This document shows, in pieces, positions 22,089-31,159 of a stretch of 64,000 nt of DNA. A program made the position numbers and the translations under genes. Numbering within the stretch: the first letter of the stretch is position 1; every line of letters begins with the position of its first letter. Origin of the DNA: CAG-217 sp963642245. GTDB taxonomy: Bacteria; Bacillota; Clostridia; Oscillospirales; Acutalibacteraceae. Under the pieces are notes generated by a model that worked only from the letters and a program-made list of their open reading frames with translations, searched no databases and was not told where the DNA came from. The stretch is from NCBI GenBank assembly GCA_963642245.1, contig CAVIFY010000003.1:31513-95512 (forward strand). The letters run 5' to 3'.

Positions 22089-22967
22089 TTAATAGGTAAT
22101 GCTGTCGGTGGTAATGTAGGTAACGCCCTTGTCTTTCAGACTTTGGAGCGTGTCCATATCGTCAATGGTCCAGGCGCCCACTTCCAGTCCGGCGTCCAAG
22201 CACTTTTGCACCACTTCCTTGGTGTTCTCCTCCTTGTTGCCGTTAAAGTCAATGCCGCACTCGCCGCCCAGGGCCTTGGCGTCTGCAATGGCCTGGTCGT
22301 CGATCTTCTGTACCAAATACCATACCGGCACATCCTGGGACAGCTTGCGGATCTGCTGCAAATTCTCCAAATGGAAAGAGATAAACAGCGGCTTTGCGCC
22401 GGTATCCGCCACCAGCTTTAAGATCTCGTCATAATGATCCGTGTTGTTCTTGCCTTTCAGCTCGATCACGGCGGTCATATTGTACTGCACGCAGGTCTTT
22501 AAGTAGTCCTCCAAGGTGCAGATCTTCAAATTGGGGTATTGGTCGATATTCACCCCATTGTCCGTATTGTAGGTGAGCAGCTCGTCATAGGTCTTTTTCT
22601 CCACAAAGGCGTGCTTATCCATCATACGGTAAGTATGGCTGTCGTGGGAGATGACCCACACCCCGTCCTTGGTGCGATAGGTGTCGCACTCGGCGCCGGT
22701 AAATCCGGCCTTGCCGGCCTCCTCAAAGGCAGGCAGCGTATTCTCCGGTGCCACGGCACGGAACCCACGGTGGGCGATCAGGGTCACATCGTGATTGCCC
22801 ATAGCGGTGACAGTGTAGTCCTTTACCTGGCAGTAATTGTGCAGATAGATCAGCCCGCCGCTGACAACGATCAGGATCAGCGCCAGCAGCACGCTGCACA
22901 GGATCACCGCCACCTTTTTGCCGGTGGACCACTTTTTCTTCTCTTTTTTTACTGCGGTTTCACTCAT
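22089..22967 (-). CDS. Glycerophosphodiester phosphodiesterase, membrane anchored
   Basis: 292 residues. One N-terminal membrane helix (residues about 18-42) after a Lys-rich start puts the enzyme outside the cell. Catalytic motifs of the GDPD family are intact: IAHRGF with PENTLPAF, ECDTYRTKDG and VISHDSHTYR. It cleaves glycerophosphodiesters such as phospholipid head-group products or teichoic acid fragments to glycerol-3-phosphate. The start codon overlaps the stop of the nitroreductase gene (ATGAGTGA), so the two are translationally coupled. Confidence 0.88.
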   Translation of the reverse strand: MSETAVKKEKKKWSTGKKVAVILCSVLLALILIVVSGGLIYLHNYCQVKDYTVTAMGNHDVTLIAHRGFRAVAPENTLPAFEEAGKAGFTGAECDTYRTKDGVWVISHDSHTYRMMDKHAFVEKKTYDELLTYNTDNGVNIDQYPNLKICTLEDYLKTCVQYNMTAVIELKGKNNTDHYDEILKLVADTGAKPLFISFHLENLQQIRKLSQDVPVWYLVQKIDDQAIADAKALGGECGIDFNGNKEENTKEVVQKCLDAGLEVGAWTIDDMDTLQSLKDKGVTYITTDSITY

Positions 22968-23745
22968 TTTCTGTTTCCCCCTCCGGTTGCATTGGGAATT
23001 TGATCACCTTGTCGTCGGTGACGAACTCCCCTTTTTTGTTCCACTTGCCCTGCACGCCCTTGTGGGCGGCGCCCAGCTGAAAATGCAGCTGCGCAATACC
23101 AAAGTCCAGGCTCTTGTCCGAGTACGGCGCGTCTACCGAGGCAGAGATCTTGCCCCCCTCGTAGCGAAAGCGCACGCACCGCCGGTTGGTGGCAGACGGC
23201 GCCTTTTCCACCATCTGCATAGCAAACACATACGGCTCCGGCAGCGCCCGGTCGCAGGCCTCCATCATCTTTTGGTAGGGCTTGTTGGTCTTGTGGGTGG
23301 CGTTGTACATCATCTTCTCTTTCATGCTCTTGCCGGGCTTTACATTGCCGATGGTGATCACGCCGTACAGGCGCAGATCCCGGGGCAGGTCCAGCATTTG
23401 GTAGAGCTTGTTCTCATTATATGTACCCGTTACCCAGCAGGTGCCCAGCCCGTGGTACACGCACTGCAAAACAATACTTTCGCCAAAGTAGCCGCTTTGA
23501 ATTCTGGCCCACTCCGTGTCCGGCCCACACACAGCCACCAGCGCAAATTTGCCGGTAAACAGGGTAAAGGGGGCCGTGCCGTCCGCCAGCAGGCGAAAGG
23601 AAAGCCCGCTTTGGTGATTGACGGCGTCCACCATCTCCTGCAAGATCTCCAGCACCCGGGGATCCGGCGGGGTATGGCTGTAAGTACGGCGGGAACAGCG
23701 AGCGCCGATGGCCTCAATATATTCTGCATTGGTCAAATGTACCAC
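22960..23745 (-). CDS. Nitroreductase-family protein
   Basis: 261 residues. An FMN-binding nitroreductase fold is suggested by CSRRTYSHTPPDP near the start (the Arg-Arg/Ser pair contacts FMN phosphate), the middle FGESIVLQCVYHGLGTCWVTG, and DRRLYGVITIG-like DLRLYGVITIGN. The C-terminal 90 residues (APSATNRRCVRFRYEGGKIS and DFGIAQLHFQLG) fit the putative nitroreductase subgroup that has a second half-domain. Substrate unknown. The start is GTG after GGAGAGGAA; a TTG four codons later is an alternative. Overlaps the GDPD gene by 8 bases. Confidence 0.8.
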   Translation of the reverse strand: MVHLTNAEYIEAIGARCSRRTYSHTPPDPRVLEILQEMVDAVNHQSGLSFRLLADGTAPFTLFTGKFALVAVCGPDTEWARIQSGYFGESIVLQCVYHGLGTCWVTGTYNENKLYQMLDLPRDLRLYGVITIGNVKPGKSMKEKMMYNATHKTNKPYQKMMEACDRALPEPYVFAMQMVEKAPSATNRRCVRFRYEGGKISASVDAPYSDKSLDFGIAQLHFQLGAAHKGVQGKWNKKGEFVTDDKVIKFPMQPEGETENE

Positions 23746-23818
23746 TTCCTCTCCACGGCAGGCACCGCCTGCTGCACGCCCCCGCCCGGCGCAAAACCGG
23801 GCAGGGGAACACAGCCTC

Positions 23819-23847
23819 AGTATAGCACAATCCCGGGAGAATTACAA
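23819..23847 (-). promoter_or_regulatory. Promoter of the nitroreductase-GDPD operon
   Basis: On the minus strand TTGTAA (23842-23847, overlapping the asnB stop), 17-base spacer, TATACT (23819-23824). Confidence 0.6.
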
Positions 23848-25665
23848 GTCAAAGGTCACGCCGTAAGCCTTGGCCCAAACATAGATTTGAACCACATAAG
23901 CCACCACCTGCGCCCCGCGCATCAGCTGGCCGTACCAGGGCTCTCGCAGGGCGTCCGGATTGTCGCACAGGGCACACACAGTGTCCCGGTTAAGCAGGTC
24001 GTACAGCGGGCAGGCGGTGTCCGTCAGCACCGGCTCCACCAGTTCCTTGACCCGGGCAAAGTACGCCGGATTAAAGGTCTTGGGGTACGGGCTTTTTTTG
24101 CGCCAGGCGATCTGATGGGGCAGTTCTCCCTCAAAGGCCTTGCGCAGCACGCCCTTCTCCCGCCCCTCCGGCGACTTCAGCGCCCAGGGCATATTGTAGG
24201 CGTACTCCACCAGCCGCCAGTCGCAAAACGGCACCCGCACCTCCAGAGAGCTGTGCATACTCATCGCGTCCTTGCGCATCAGCAGCGTTTGCATAAACCA
24301 GTCGGTATTCAGCCGGAACATCTGGCGCATCCGCTTTTCCAGCGGGCTGTCTGTATCCAGCACCTCCGTGTCTGCCACCGTGCGGCGGTAGGCGGCCTGC
24401 ACATAGTCCGCCCCCTCCGGCAGCAATCCCGGGCGCAGCAGACTTTGGCGCACATCTACGCTGCGGGACCAGGGGAAAGTGTCCTCAAACAAGATCTCCT
24501 GCCGATGATACCAGGGATAGCCGCCAAAGATCTCGTCGGCGCACTCGCCGGACAGGCACACCTTAAAGTCCCGGTGCACCTGCCTGCAAAACAGCAGCAA
24601 GCTGGAGTCCACATCCGTAAAGCCCGGCACGCCACGGGCCAGGGTGGCCTCCACCAGCGCGTCTGCCACATCCACATTATCCAGCACCACATTGCGGTGA
24701 TGGGAGCCGATGGCCCCGGCGATTAGGCCGATATAATCGCTGTCCGCATTGGGCTGGAACAGGCTCTTTCGGAAGTAGCGGCTGTTGTCCTCATAATCCA
24801 CCGAGTAGGTGCACAGTTGCTCCCCCTGCGCCGCCATTTGCCGGGCGGCGATCTCGGAAATAATGGACGAGTCCAGCCCGCCGCTAAGGAAAGTACATAC
24901 CGGCACATCGCTGACCAGCTGGCGCTCCACCGCGTCCGTCACCAGCTGATGGGTGCGCTCGATAGTGTCCGCCCCGCTGTCCGTATGGGGCGCTGCGTGC
25001 AACTTCCAGTACCGGTGCACCTGCAAAGTGCCGTGGTCATAGGTCAGGTAGCAGGCGGGGGGCAGCTCCGCCAGATCCCGAAACACCGCGTGCCCCGGGG
25101 AGCGGGCAGGCCCCAGCATAAAGATCTCGGCCAGCCCGCTGCGGTCCACCACCGGCTCCACCTCTGGGAGCAGCAGCAAGGTGGGGATCCGGCTGGCAAA
25201 GGCAAACAGCCGCCCCTTTTTGCAGTAGAACAGGGGCTTTACCCCGATCCGATCCCGGGCGGCAAACAGGGTGCCCCGGCGGGTGTCATACACCGCAAAG
25301 GCAAAAATGCCATTGAGTTTTTCCAGGCAGCCGGCTTTCCACTTATGGTAGGCCTTGAGCACCACTTCCGTGTCGCAGGTGGTCTCAAAGCTGTACCCGG
25401 CACTCTCCAGCAGATGGCGCACCTCTGCTGTGTTGTAAATTTCGCCGTTATAGGCGATCACCAGATCGCCAAAGCGCATAGGCTGCCGCCCGCCTGCCGG
25501 GTCAATGATCGCCAGGCGCCGGTGCAGCAGCGCCGCCCCCGGCTCTAAGTATCGCCCGCTGTCGTCCGGGCCACGGCTCCGCAGGCTGTCGCTCATTTGG
25601 CACAGCAGCTGCTCTCGCTCCCGCAGATCCACATCCTCACGCAGAATTCCTGCAATTCCGCACAT
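23842..25665 (-). CDS. asnB: Asparagine synthase (glutamine-hydrolysing)
   Basis: 607 residues, usual length. MCGIAGILRED provides the nucleophile Cys2 of the glutaminase domain; MRFGDLVIAYNGEIYN is the typical glutamine site. The synthetase domain has the pyrophosphate loop FLSGGLDSSIISE and, further on, LSGECADEIFGGYPWY. It makes asparagine from aspartate, glutamine and ATP; related enzymes amidate peptidoglycan or other acids, but nothing here suggests that. ATG at 25665 follows AGTGAGGTGAT. It is transcribed away from tRNA-Thr. Confidence 0.93.
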   Translation of the reverse strand: MCGIAGILREDVDLREREQLLCQMSDSLRSRGPDDSGRYLEPGAALLHRRLAIIDPAGGRQPMRFGDLVIAYNGEIYNTAEVRHLLESAGYSFETTCDTEVVLKAYHKWKAGCLEKLNGIFAFAVYDTRRGTLFAARDRIGVKPLFYCKKGRLFAFASRIPTLLLLPEVEPVVDRSGLAEIFMLGPARSPGHAVFRDLAELPPACYLTYDHGTLQVHRYWKLHAAPHTDSGADTIERTHQLVTDAVERQLVSDVPVCTFLSGGLDSSIISEIAARQMAAQGEQLCTYSVDYEDNSRYFRKSLFQPNADSDYIGLIAGAIGSHHRNVVLDNVDVADALVEATLARGVPGFTDVDSSLLLFCRQVHRDFKVCLSGECADEIFGGYPWYHRQEILFEDTFPWSRSVDVRQSLLRPGLLPEGADYVQAAYRRTVADTEVLDTDSPLEKRMRQMFRLNTDWFMQTLLMRKDAMSMHSSLEVRVPFCDWRLVEYAYNMPWALKSPEGREKGVLRKAFEGELPHQIAWRKKSPYPKTFNPAYFARVKELVEPVLTDTACPLYDLLNRDTVCALCDNPDALREPWYGQLMRGAQVVAYVVQIYVWAKAYGVTFDL

Positions 25666-25743
25666 AACATCACCTCACTTTTAGTCTATGCAGGCGCACG
25701 CCCTTTGCCAGCCACGGATTTTTTGGAAATTTGCAATTTGGGC

Positions 25744-25772
25744 TTGACTATCATTTTTTGTTGTGTTATAGT
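25744..25772 (+). promoter_or_regulatory. Promoter of the tRNA-Thr/tRNA-Tyr pair
   Basis: TTGACT at 25744-25749, 17-base spacer, TATAGT at 25767-25772. Confidence 0.78.
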
Positions 25773-25790
25773 ATTAAGGCGTTAAGAAAT

Positions 25791-25866
25791 GCTGGTGTAG
25801 CTCAGTTGGTAGAGCAGCTGATTTGTAATCAGCAGGTCAGGGGTTCGAGTCCGTTCACCAGCTCCA
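25791..25866 (+). tRNA. tRNA-Thr (anticodon TGT)
   Basis: 76-base cloverleaf with encoded CCA. Acceptor GCTGGTG with CACCAGC; anticodon arm GCTGA-TTTGTAA-TCAGC gives TGT; T arm AGGGG-TTCGAGT-CCGTT. Confidence 0.95.
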
Positions 25867-25902
25867 CGGCGGAGTTGGCAACGCCGTTCTCCGCGTCTAT
25901 AT

Positions 25903-25987
<85 letters not shown>

Positions 25988-25989
25988 AA

Positions 25990-26029
25990 GAAACGACAAT
26001 TTTCTTTTGAAGATTGTCGTTTCTTTTTT
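25990..26029 (+). terminator. Terminator after tRNA-Tyr
   Basis: Perfect 11-base stem GAAACGACAAT (25990-26000) with ATTGTCGTTTC (26013-26023), twelve-base loop, six T. Confidence 0.88.
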
Positions 26030-26064
26030 CTTTTCATTGATTTTATTTATTACGGGAGGTTCTT

Positions 26065-27069
26065 ATGGAATACACCAAGCTGGGCAATACGGATATAGAG
26101 ATCAGCAAGCTGTGCGTGGGCTGTATGAGCTTTGGCAAAGCGGGCACCATGCACGACTGGACCCTGGACCAAGAGGCCACCACCCGGGTGGTGGGGCACG
26201 CTCTGGACCTGGGTATCAACTTTTTTGACACTGCCAACGGCTACTCCGCCGGCACCAGTGAGGAATACCTGGGCCGCGCCCTGGGGCAGCTGACTGCCCG
26301 GGACAAGGTGGTGATCGCCTCTAAGGTCTACTTTAACCCGGGGCGGCTGTCTGCCGCTGCCATTCACCGGGAGATCGACGGCACCCTGCGGCGGCTGGGC
26401 ACGGATTATCTGGATCTGTATATCATTCATCGGTTCGACTACGATACCCCCATTGAGGAGACCATGGGCGCCCTGAACGATCTGGTGCAGCAGGGCAAGG
26501 TGCGGGCCATCGGCGCCTCTGCCATGTACGGCTACCAGTTCTACAATATGCAGCTGGCCGCCCGGCAAAACGGCTGGGCACCGTTCCAGGCTATGGAGAA
26601 CCACTACAACCTGCTGTACCGGGAGGACGAGCGGGAGCTGATCCCCATTTGCAAGCAGATGGGCGTGTCGCTAATGCCTTACAGTCCCCTGGCCGCCGGG
26701 CACCTGACCCGCCCCACCTGGCAGGCCCACACCCTGCGATCAGAGACCGATCGGGTGGCCCGTGGCAAGTACGACCGCACAGAGCAGCAGGATATGGCCA
26801 TTGTGCAGCGGGTGGCGGAGCTGGCCGCACGCTACGGGGTCAAAATGCAGCAGATCGCCCTGGCCTGGCACTGGGCAAAGGGCGTGGCCGCGCCCATCGT
26901 CGGCGCCACCAAGACCGCCTATTTGGACGACGCTGCCGGGGCGCTGGCGGTGCGCCTGACCCGGGAGGACATTGCCTACCTGGAAGAATGTTATACACCC
27001 CACCCTATTGTGGGCGCCATAGATAAAAACCCGCCCCAGGGCGTCATGCTCCTGGACGAGAAAAAATAA
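26065..27069 (+). CDS. Aldo/keto reductase
   Basis: 334 residues, a typical YhdN/Tas-like AKR. The catalytic tetrad is visible: Asp in FFDTANGYS, Tyr in the same segment, Lys in VIASKVYF and His in YIIHRFDYD. The NADPH site near the C-terminus is IVGATKTAYLDDA. It reduces carbonyl groups of unknown substrates with NADPH. ATG at 26065 follows ACGGGAGG. It stands alone after the tRNA pair and converges on the GH112 gene through a shared terminator. Confidence 0.92.
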   Translation: MEYTKLGNTDIEISKLCVGCMSFGKAGTMHDWTLDQEATTRVVGHALDLGINFFDTANGYSAGTSEEYLGRALGQLTARDKVVIASKVYFNPGRLSAAAIHREIDGTLRRLGTDYLDLYIIHRFDYDTPIEETMGALNDLVQQGKVRAIGASAMYGYQFYNMQLAARQNGWAPFQAMENHYNLLYREDERELIPICKQMGVSLMPYSPLAAGHLTRPTWQAHTLRSETDRVARGKYDRTEQQDMAIVQRVAELAARYGVKMQQIALAWHWAKGVAAPIVGATKTAYLDDAAGALAVRLTREDIAYLEECYTPHPIVGAIDKNPPQGVMLLDEKK

Positions 27070-27082
27070 AAAGGCAAAAAAG

Positions 27083-27114
27083 AACCGGCAAGGGTGATCC
27101 CCTGCCGGTTTTTT
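27083..27114. terminator. Bidirectional terminator between the aldo/keto reductase and GH112 genes
   Basis: Stem AACCGGCA (27083-27090) with TGCCGGTT (27103-27110), extended by GGG/CCC inside, A-rich left and T-rich right flanks. Confidence 0.88.
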
Positions 27115-27121
27115 ATGCCTG

Positions 27122-29311
27122 TTAAATCTGATACCACTTAATTTCGTTAGGCTCCAGGTGCAGGTCAAACCCGCTGCCGTCGCCCACATACACGGTGGTG
27201 TCCTGCGGCGCATAGGTGTTGTTGACCACGCAGTATTTGCCGTTCTTTACATAGGCGTGGACCTCCACATTGTAGTTGGTGGAGAACCACTTGTGCAGCT
27301 CCGACTCCGCAGAAGCCGCCCACAGCACCGCACGGTACAGCACACGGCTGTTCTTAAAGCTGTAAGGCAGGCCGCTGATATACACGCCCCGGCCCTTGCC
27401 GAATTCCTTAACGGCCATCTGCACCTCGCAGCCGTTGCGCACCGCAAAGGGCAACTCCGTTTCATTCTGGAGCAATACCCGGGTGCCCTCCAGGGCCACA
27501 ATGTTCTTTTTGCCCTCGCCAAAGTCCACATCGCCGTCCGCGTCTGCCAGGATAAAGTGGTCCGGGTGGGCGGTGGTGTTGTAGCGGTCCGTGTTCAGGG
27601 CAAAGCCGTTCTCCTCTTCCACGCCCAGAATATCGTCCAGCTGGAAGAACTTGCCCTGCCACTGGTGAGCTGCCGGCTCGCCCACGCCGATAAAGCCGCC
27701 GCCGTTATAGACAAAGGACTTCACCCGGGTGACGATCTCCTCATCACACCAATAGGCGCCGCCGGTCTGGGCGGTATCTGCGTCGCCCACATTCAAGATC
27801 ACATCGAATTGATCCAGGAAGTGGGGGTCGCTCTTAATATCGTCAAAGCTGATGAACGCCACATCAAAGGGCGCGCCGCTCAGGGCCTCGATCACGCCGA
27901 AATAGGAATAATTCTGCCGATAATACAGGCCGTGGTGCACCATATGGTTGCCCCAGGCGCGCATTTTGCCCCAGCAGTTGAGCACCGCCACTTTCTTTAC
28001 GCAATAGGGAGTCACGCCCTGGATATTGTCATACAGGGTGCGGAACTCGTCGCACACGGACTCAATGTAATCCACAAAATCCGGGAACTGGAGCGCCAGC
28101 TTTAAGTAGCCGCCGTAGCCGATCCGCTGAATGGGACTGCGCAGAATAGCACGCCGGGCGGTGACCCAGTTGGTCTTGGCCTCCATGATCGGGTCGCCCC
28201 CCTCGTGGAACACATCCGGGAAGAAATAAGGCAGGAACCGACCCTCCGTATATTTTACATTCTTAATATCGCTAAACAGCCGCAGGGTGGCGCCGTTGCC
28301 CACGCTGCCCACCACGGCGTCCAGCCCGATGGTGGCGAACTCCTCCATAAACGGCTCCATGCCGATCCAGTGGTCGCCCATAAACATCATGGCCTCTTTG
28401 CCGTAGCTGTGCACAATGTCTACCATCTCTTTGGCCAGCTTGGCCACCTCCCGGCGCTGGAACGCCTGGAAGTCCTTAAACTCCTTGGTAGGGATCCGGT
28501 AGCTGTTGTTCATATAGCCCTGGTCGATAATGAACTCCGGGCGGAACTTGTAGCCCACCTCCTGCTCAAATTGCTTTAAGATATAGGGGCTGACGGAGGC
28601 GGAATAGCCGAACCAGTCCACCCACTTCTCCCGCGCCATCTCGTCAAACACCAGGGTAAACTGGTGGAAGAAGGTGGTAAAGCGGATCACATCCACATAG
28701 GGGTGCTCGTCCAGGAACCGGCGCAGCCGCTCCATAGAGTGGGCGTGGGTCTTGGGCTGGCGCACATCAAAGGTGATCTGCGGCTCCGCGTCTTTCCAGT
28801 CGTTGACCACCGCGTTGTACATATTCACCGGGTCCCACATAATGTAGGTCAAAAAGCTGACGGTGTACTGGTGGAAGGGCACGGTGCGGATCACCACATT
28901 GCCGCTCTCCTCATTATAGCGCCAGTCCTCCGTGGGCACCGGCTCCCCGGTGGTGCGGTCCATCACTTCCCACCAGCGGGTAATATCGTCATAGGTATTC
29001 ACCTTCAACATCGCCGGGTACAGGTGGTCCATCAGGTGGATCTCCAGCGTGTCTTTCACCGCCGTGTGGAACGGGGTCATAATGTACATCTGCTGCACCT
29101 CGTCCGGGTTGGCCTTGGCCCAGGCGTTGTCCTTACGGGTGGTGCAGTAGGTGGCGTAGATCTTGGCGCCGGTGTCTTTCAGTTCCTGGGGGAACTCTGT
29201 GCCGTCGCAGTCACGCAGGGCGTCTGCGCCCCAGCGCTCCATAATTTCTTTGGTCTGGGGCACCACATCCAGGTCCGTGGGAATGGTGACTCTGCCCTTT
29301 CTGTTTGCCAT
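27122..29311 (-). CDS. lnpA: 1,3-beta-galactosyl-N-acetylhexosamine phosphorylase, GH112
   Basis: 729 residues, usual length. The start (RVTIPTDLDVVPQTKEIMER, then GADALRDCDGTEFP) is diagnostic for GH112. Asp313 in FMGDHWIGMEP falls exactly at the position of the general acid of the Bifidobacterium enzyme. The barrel is followed by the Rossmann-like middle domain and C-terminal beta domains. It splits lacto-N-biose or galacto-N-biose with phosphate to galactose-1-phosphate and GlcNAc or GalNAc in the cytoplasm. It lies 11 bases after the beta-helix gene. Lnb versus Gnb preference cannot be read; the symbol stands for the family. Confidence 0.94.
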   Translation of the reverse strand: MANRKGRVTIPTDLDVVPQTKEIMERWGADALRDCDGTEFPQELKDTGAKIYATYCTTRKDNAWAKANPDEVQQMYIMTPFHTAVKDTLEIHLMDHLYPAMLKVNTYDDITRWWEVMDRTTGEPVPTEDWRYNEESGNVVIRTVPFHQYTVSFLTYIMWDPVNMYNAVVNDWKDAEPQITFDVRQPKTHAHSMERLRRFLDEHPYVDVIRFTTFFHQFTLVFDEMAREKWVDWFGYSASVSPYILKQFEQEVGYKFRPEFIIDQGYMNNSYRIPTKEFKDFQAFQRREVAKLAKEMVDIVHSYGKEAMMFMGDHWIGMEPFMEEFATIGLDAVVGSVGNGATLRLFSDIKNVKYTEGRFLPYFFPDVFHEGGDPIMEAKTNWVTARRAILRSPIQRIGYGGYLKLALQFPDFVDYIESVCDEFRTLYDNIQGVTPYCVKKVAVLNCWGKMRAWGNHMVHHGLYYRQNYSYFGVIEALSGAPFDVAFISFDDIKSDPHFLDQFDVILNVGDADTAQTGGAYWCDEEIVTRVKSFVYNGGGFIGVGEPAAHQWQGKFFQLDDILGVEEENGFALNTDRYNTTAHPDHFILADADGDVDFGEGKKNIVALEGTRVLLQNETELPFAVRNGCEVQMAVKEFGKGRGVYISGLPYSFKNSRVLYRAVLWAASAESELHKWFSTNYNVEVHAYVKNGKYCVVNNTYAPQDTTVYVGDGSGFDLHLEPNEIKWYQI

Positions 29312-29322
29312 AATTTGTTACC

Positions 29323-30621
29323 TCAATCTTCCTTGCTGTCCGCCGGAACGACGGTGTTGTTCACCAGTTTCATCTTGCCGTGGTTGCGCTTGCGCTTTAA
29401 GGGCACGCCCGGCTCCATATAAAATGTGTTGCCTTCCACCAGGCCGTCCGGGTTGCCGGCAGGCGACAGCACGCCCCCCAGGTCCCGATAGCTTACATTG
29501 TGGCGGTAGGTGCTGTGCACCGCCTCGCCCAGGCAAAACATCATGGCCCCGCCCTCGTTATAGGCGGAGTAGTTGTATTCATACACGGTGCCGTCGCCGG
29601 AGTCCGCGTCATAGGCCATACCGTCCTGGTTCAGCTTGGTATCTGCCACATCGTTGTACCGCAGCAGGGCGTCCTTGCACTTCCAGGGCCAAATGGCCGC
29701 CGCCACCTTGCCCTGGCGCTTGCCCGGGTACTTGTAATAGCGGTCGTTCATCTCCAAGGCGCAGCTGTCCGCCGTGTTGTGCTCCACCAGCGGGCGCAGC
29801 ACATACATGGGGGTAATGGCGTCGCCCCCGGCAGCCACCACATAGTTGCCCCGCAGGGTAACATTTTCGTGGCCGTATTTTAAGAAGGTCTCCTCTGCCA
29901 GCTCCTTGGTGGCAAAGTCCCGGTGCCGGTAGCTGTACCCCACCGCAATGCCCCAGCGGCTCACCTGCTGGACCATACAGTTCTCCACCGTTACGCCGTC
30001 ATACCGGGCCACGCCGGTCTTGGCCTCATCGGCGGGGGTAAAGGCGGTCATATAAATACCGCCGTTGTTCATATGCTTGTTGTACACATTGCCCTTCACA
30101 TCGTGGACAAACAGCCCGGTAAGGGTAATGCTGTGCAGGGTGCCCCGATCCCGAGCCACCACCGCCACGCCGGTGCGGTCCATTTTGTCCGCGGCGCAGT
30201 AGCTTTCCAGGTCGGTAAAGGGGGCGTCATTGGTGATCTCCAGGTCCCGCAGCACAATGTTCTCCACATCATAGAGCAGCACCGCGGAGGACACATCCCC
30301 CCGGCACACATGGCCGCCAAAATCCAGCTGGGTGCCGTAGTCCTGGTACCACACGCCGGTGCCGTCTGCCGCAATGCAGGGCAGGGCGTCACCCTCACCG
30401 TAAGCGCCGATCTCAATAGGCGCACCGGCAATATCGCCGCAGTTTTTCAGGTGCAAGGCCTCACCGGCAAACACGCTGCCCCGCTCCAGGAACACCTTGT
30501 CCCCGGGCTGCAAGGAGAGGGCGCTGACCTGCGCCAGGTGCAAGAACGGCGTCTGCGGGGTCAGGCCGTCAAAATCGGCGCTGCCGTGGATAGAACTAGC
30601 GTAATAAGTCTTGGATGGCAC
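29323..30621 (-). CDS. Right-handed beta-helix protein, GH136 lacto-N-biosidase-like
   Basis: 432 residues without a signal peptide. Many short repeats of the type DVENIVLRDLEITND, YDGVTVENCMVQQVS and HENVTLRGNYVVAAGG are the coils of a parallel beta-helix. The segment NQDGMAYDADSGDGTVYEYN holds Asp333 and Asp340, seven apart, like the catalytic Asp pair known in GH136. Length agrees with the catalytic part (GH136-II) of split or fused Clostridial lacto-N-biosidases. With GH112 directly downstream, release and phosphorolysis of lacto-N-biose units is a reasonable inference. A plain pectate-lyase-like fold with other activity is the alternative. It overlaps the preceding small gene by 26 bases. 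Confidence 0.68.
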   Translation of the reverse strand: MPSKTYYASSIHGSADFDGLTPQTPFLHLAQVSALSLQPGDKVFLERGSVFAGEALHLKNCGDIAGAPIEIGAYGEGDALPCIAADGTGVWYQDYGTQLDFGGHVCRGDVSSAVLLYDVENIVLRDLEITNDAPFTDLESYCAADKMDRTGVAVVARDRGTLHSITLTGLFVHDVKGNVYNKHMNNGGIYMTAFTPADEAKTGVARYDGVTVENCMVQQVSRWGIAVGYSYRHRDFATKELAEETFLKYGHENVTLRGNYVVAAGGDAITPMYVLRPLVEHNTADSCALEMNDRYYKYPGKRQGKVAAAIWPWKCKDALLRYNDVADTKLNQDGMAYDADSGDGTVYEYNYSAYNEGGAMMFCLGEAVHSTYRHNVSYRDLGGVLSPAGNPDGLVEGNTFYMEPGVPLKRKRNHGKMKLVNNTVVPADSKED

Positions 30622-31030
30622 GGTCGTACTCCTCCTCTCGCATTTTTTTACGAACCACCTGCTTCACCTCGCGAAAGCGGAACTTGTCCTTCAAATAGCG
30701 GGTGAACAGGTCCTTATTGGCCTTGTAATAGGCCTTTTCGTCCCGGGTGGTGATAGGCGCATAGTCATACCGAACTGCCTTGCGCTCCCCGGCGAATGCC
30801 AACCGAAAGCGGGTGCATTCATACTGTAAATACGCCGGCAGCGGATAGGCAGTCAGGCCGTACACCACTTCCCCGGCGGCTAATTTTTCCGCGCGGCGGG
30901 CGTTCTCCCGGCGGCAGCGCTCCTCCGCCGCCTCCAGGCTGTCGTCGTCGATCAGACCCAGCTGCTTTGCAAAAGTCAGGTTGGCGCAAATGCGCCGCAG
31001 CTCCTGCTGGTCCTTTGCATATTTGTTCAT
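30596..31030 (-). CDS. Small helical protein, possible GH136-I type chaperone subunit
   Basis: 144 residues, mostly predicted helix and rich in Lys, Arg and Glu. MNKYAKDQQELRRICANLTF leads into DDDSLEAAEERCRRENARRA; the end KANKDLFTRYLKDKFRFREV followed by VRKKMREEEYDRAI resembles the helical arms of PrsA/SurA-like foldases without their isomerase domain. It is the first gene of the operon and its end overlaps the beta-helix gene by 26 bases. GH136 enzymes need a helical partner domain encoded upstream, so this may be that partner, though it is short. The start at 31030 follows ATGGGGT, a weak site; a start 14 codons earlier is possible. Confidence 0.6.
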   Translation of the reverse strand: MNKYAKDQQELRRICANLTFAKQLGLIDDDSLEAAEERCRRENARRAEKLAAGEVVYGLTAYPLPAYLQYECTRFRLAFAGERKAVRYDYAPITTRDEKAYYKANKDLFTRYLKDKFRFREVKQVVRKKMREEEYDRAIQDLLR

Positions 31031-31091
31031 TTTTTTACCCCATTTGACAGGCCGGTGCAAGCGCCCCGGCACGGTTTTTGTGATCCCTTAT

Positions 31092-31120
31092 ATCATACCG
31101 ATTTTGGCCCTATATTGCAA
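31092..31120 (-). promoter_or_regulatory. Promoter of the GH136-like/GH112 operon
   Basis: On the minus strand TTGCAA (31115-31120), 17-base spacer, TATGAT (31092-31097). Confidence 0.68.
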
Positions 31121-31159
31121 GGGAATTTTCAGATTATCGCCCCAATTTCCGCCCCGCTC

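Noticed and set aside
22918..24726. Long plus-strand frame opposite nitroreductase and asnB
   Set aside because: His/Gly/Gln-rich composition typical of an antisense shadow; the minus strand carries intact enzymes.
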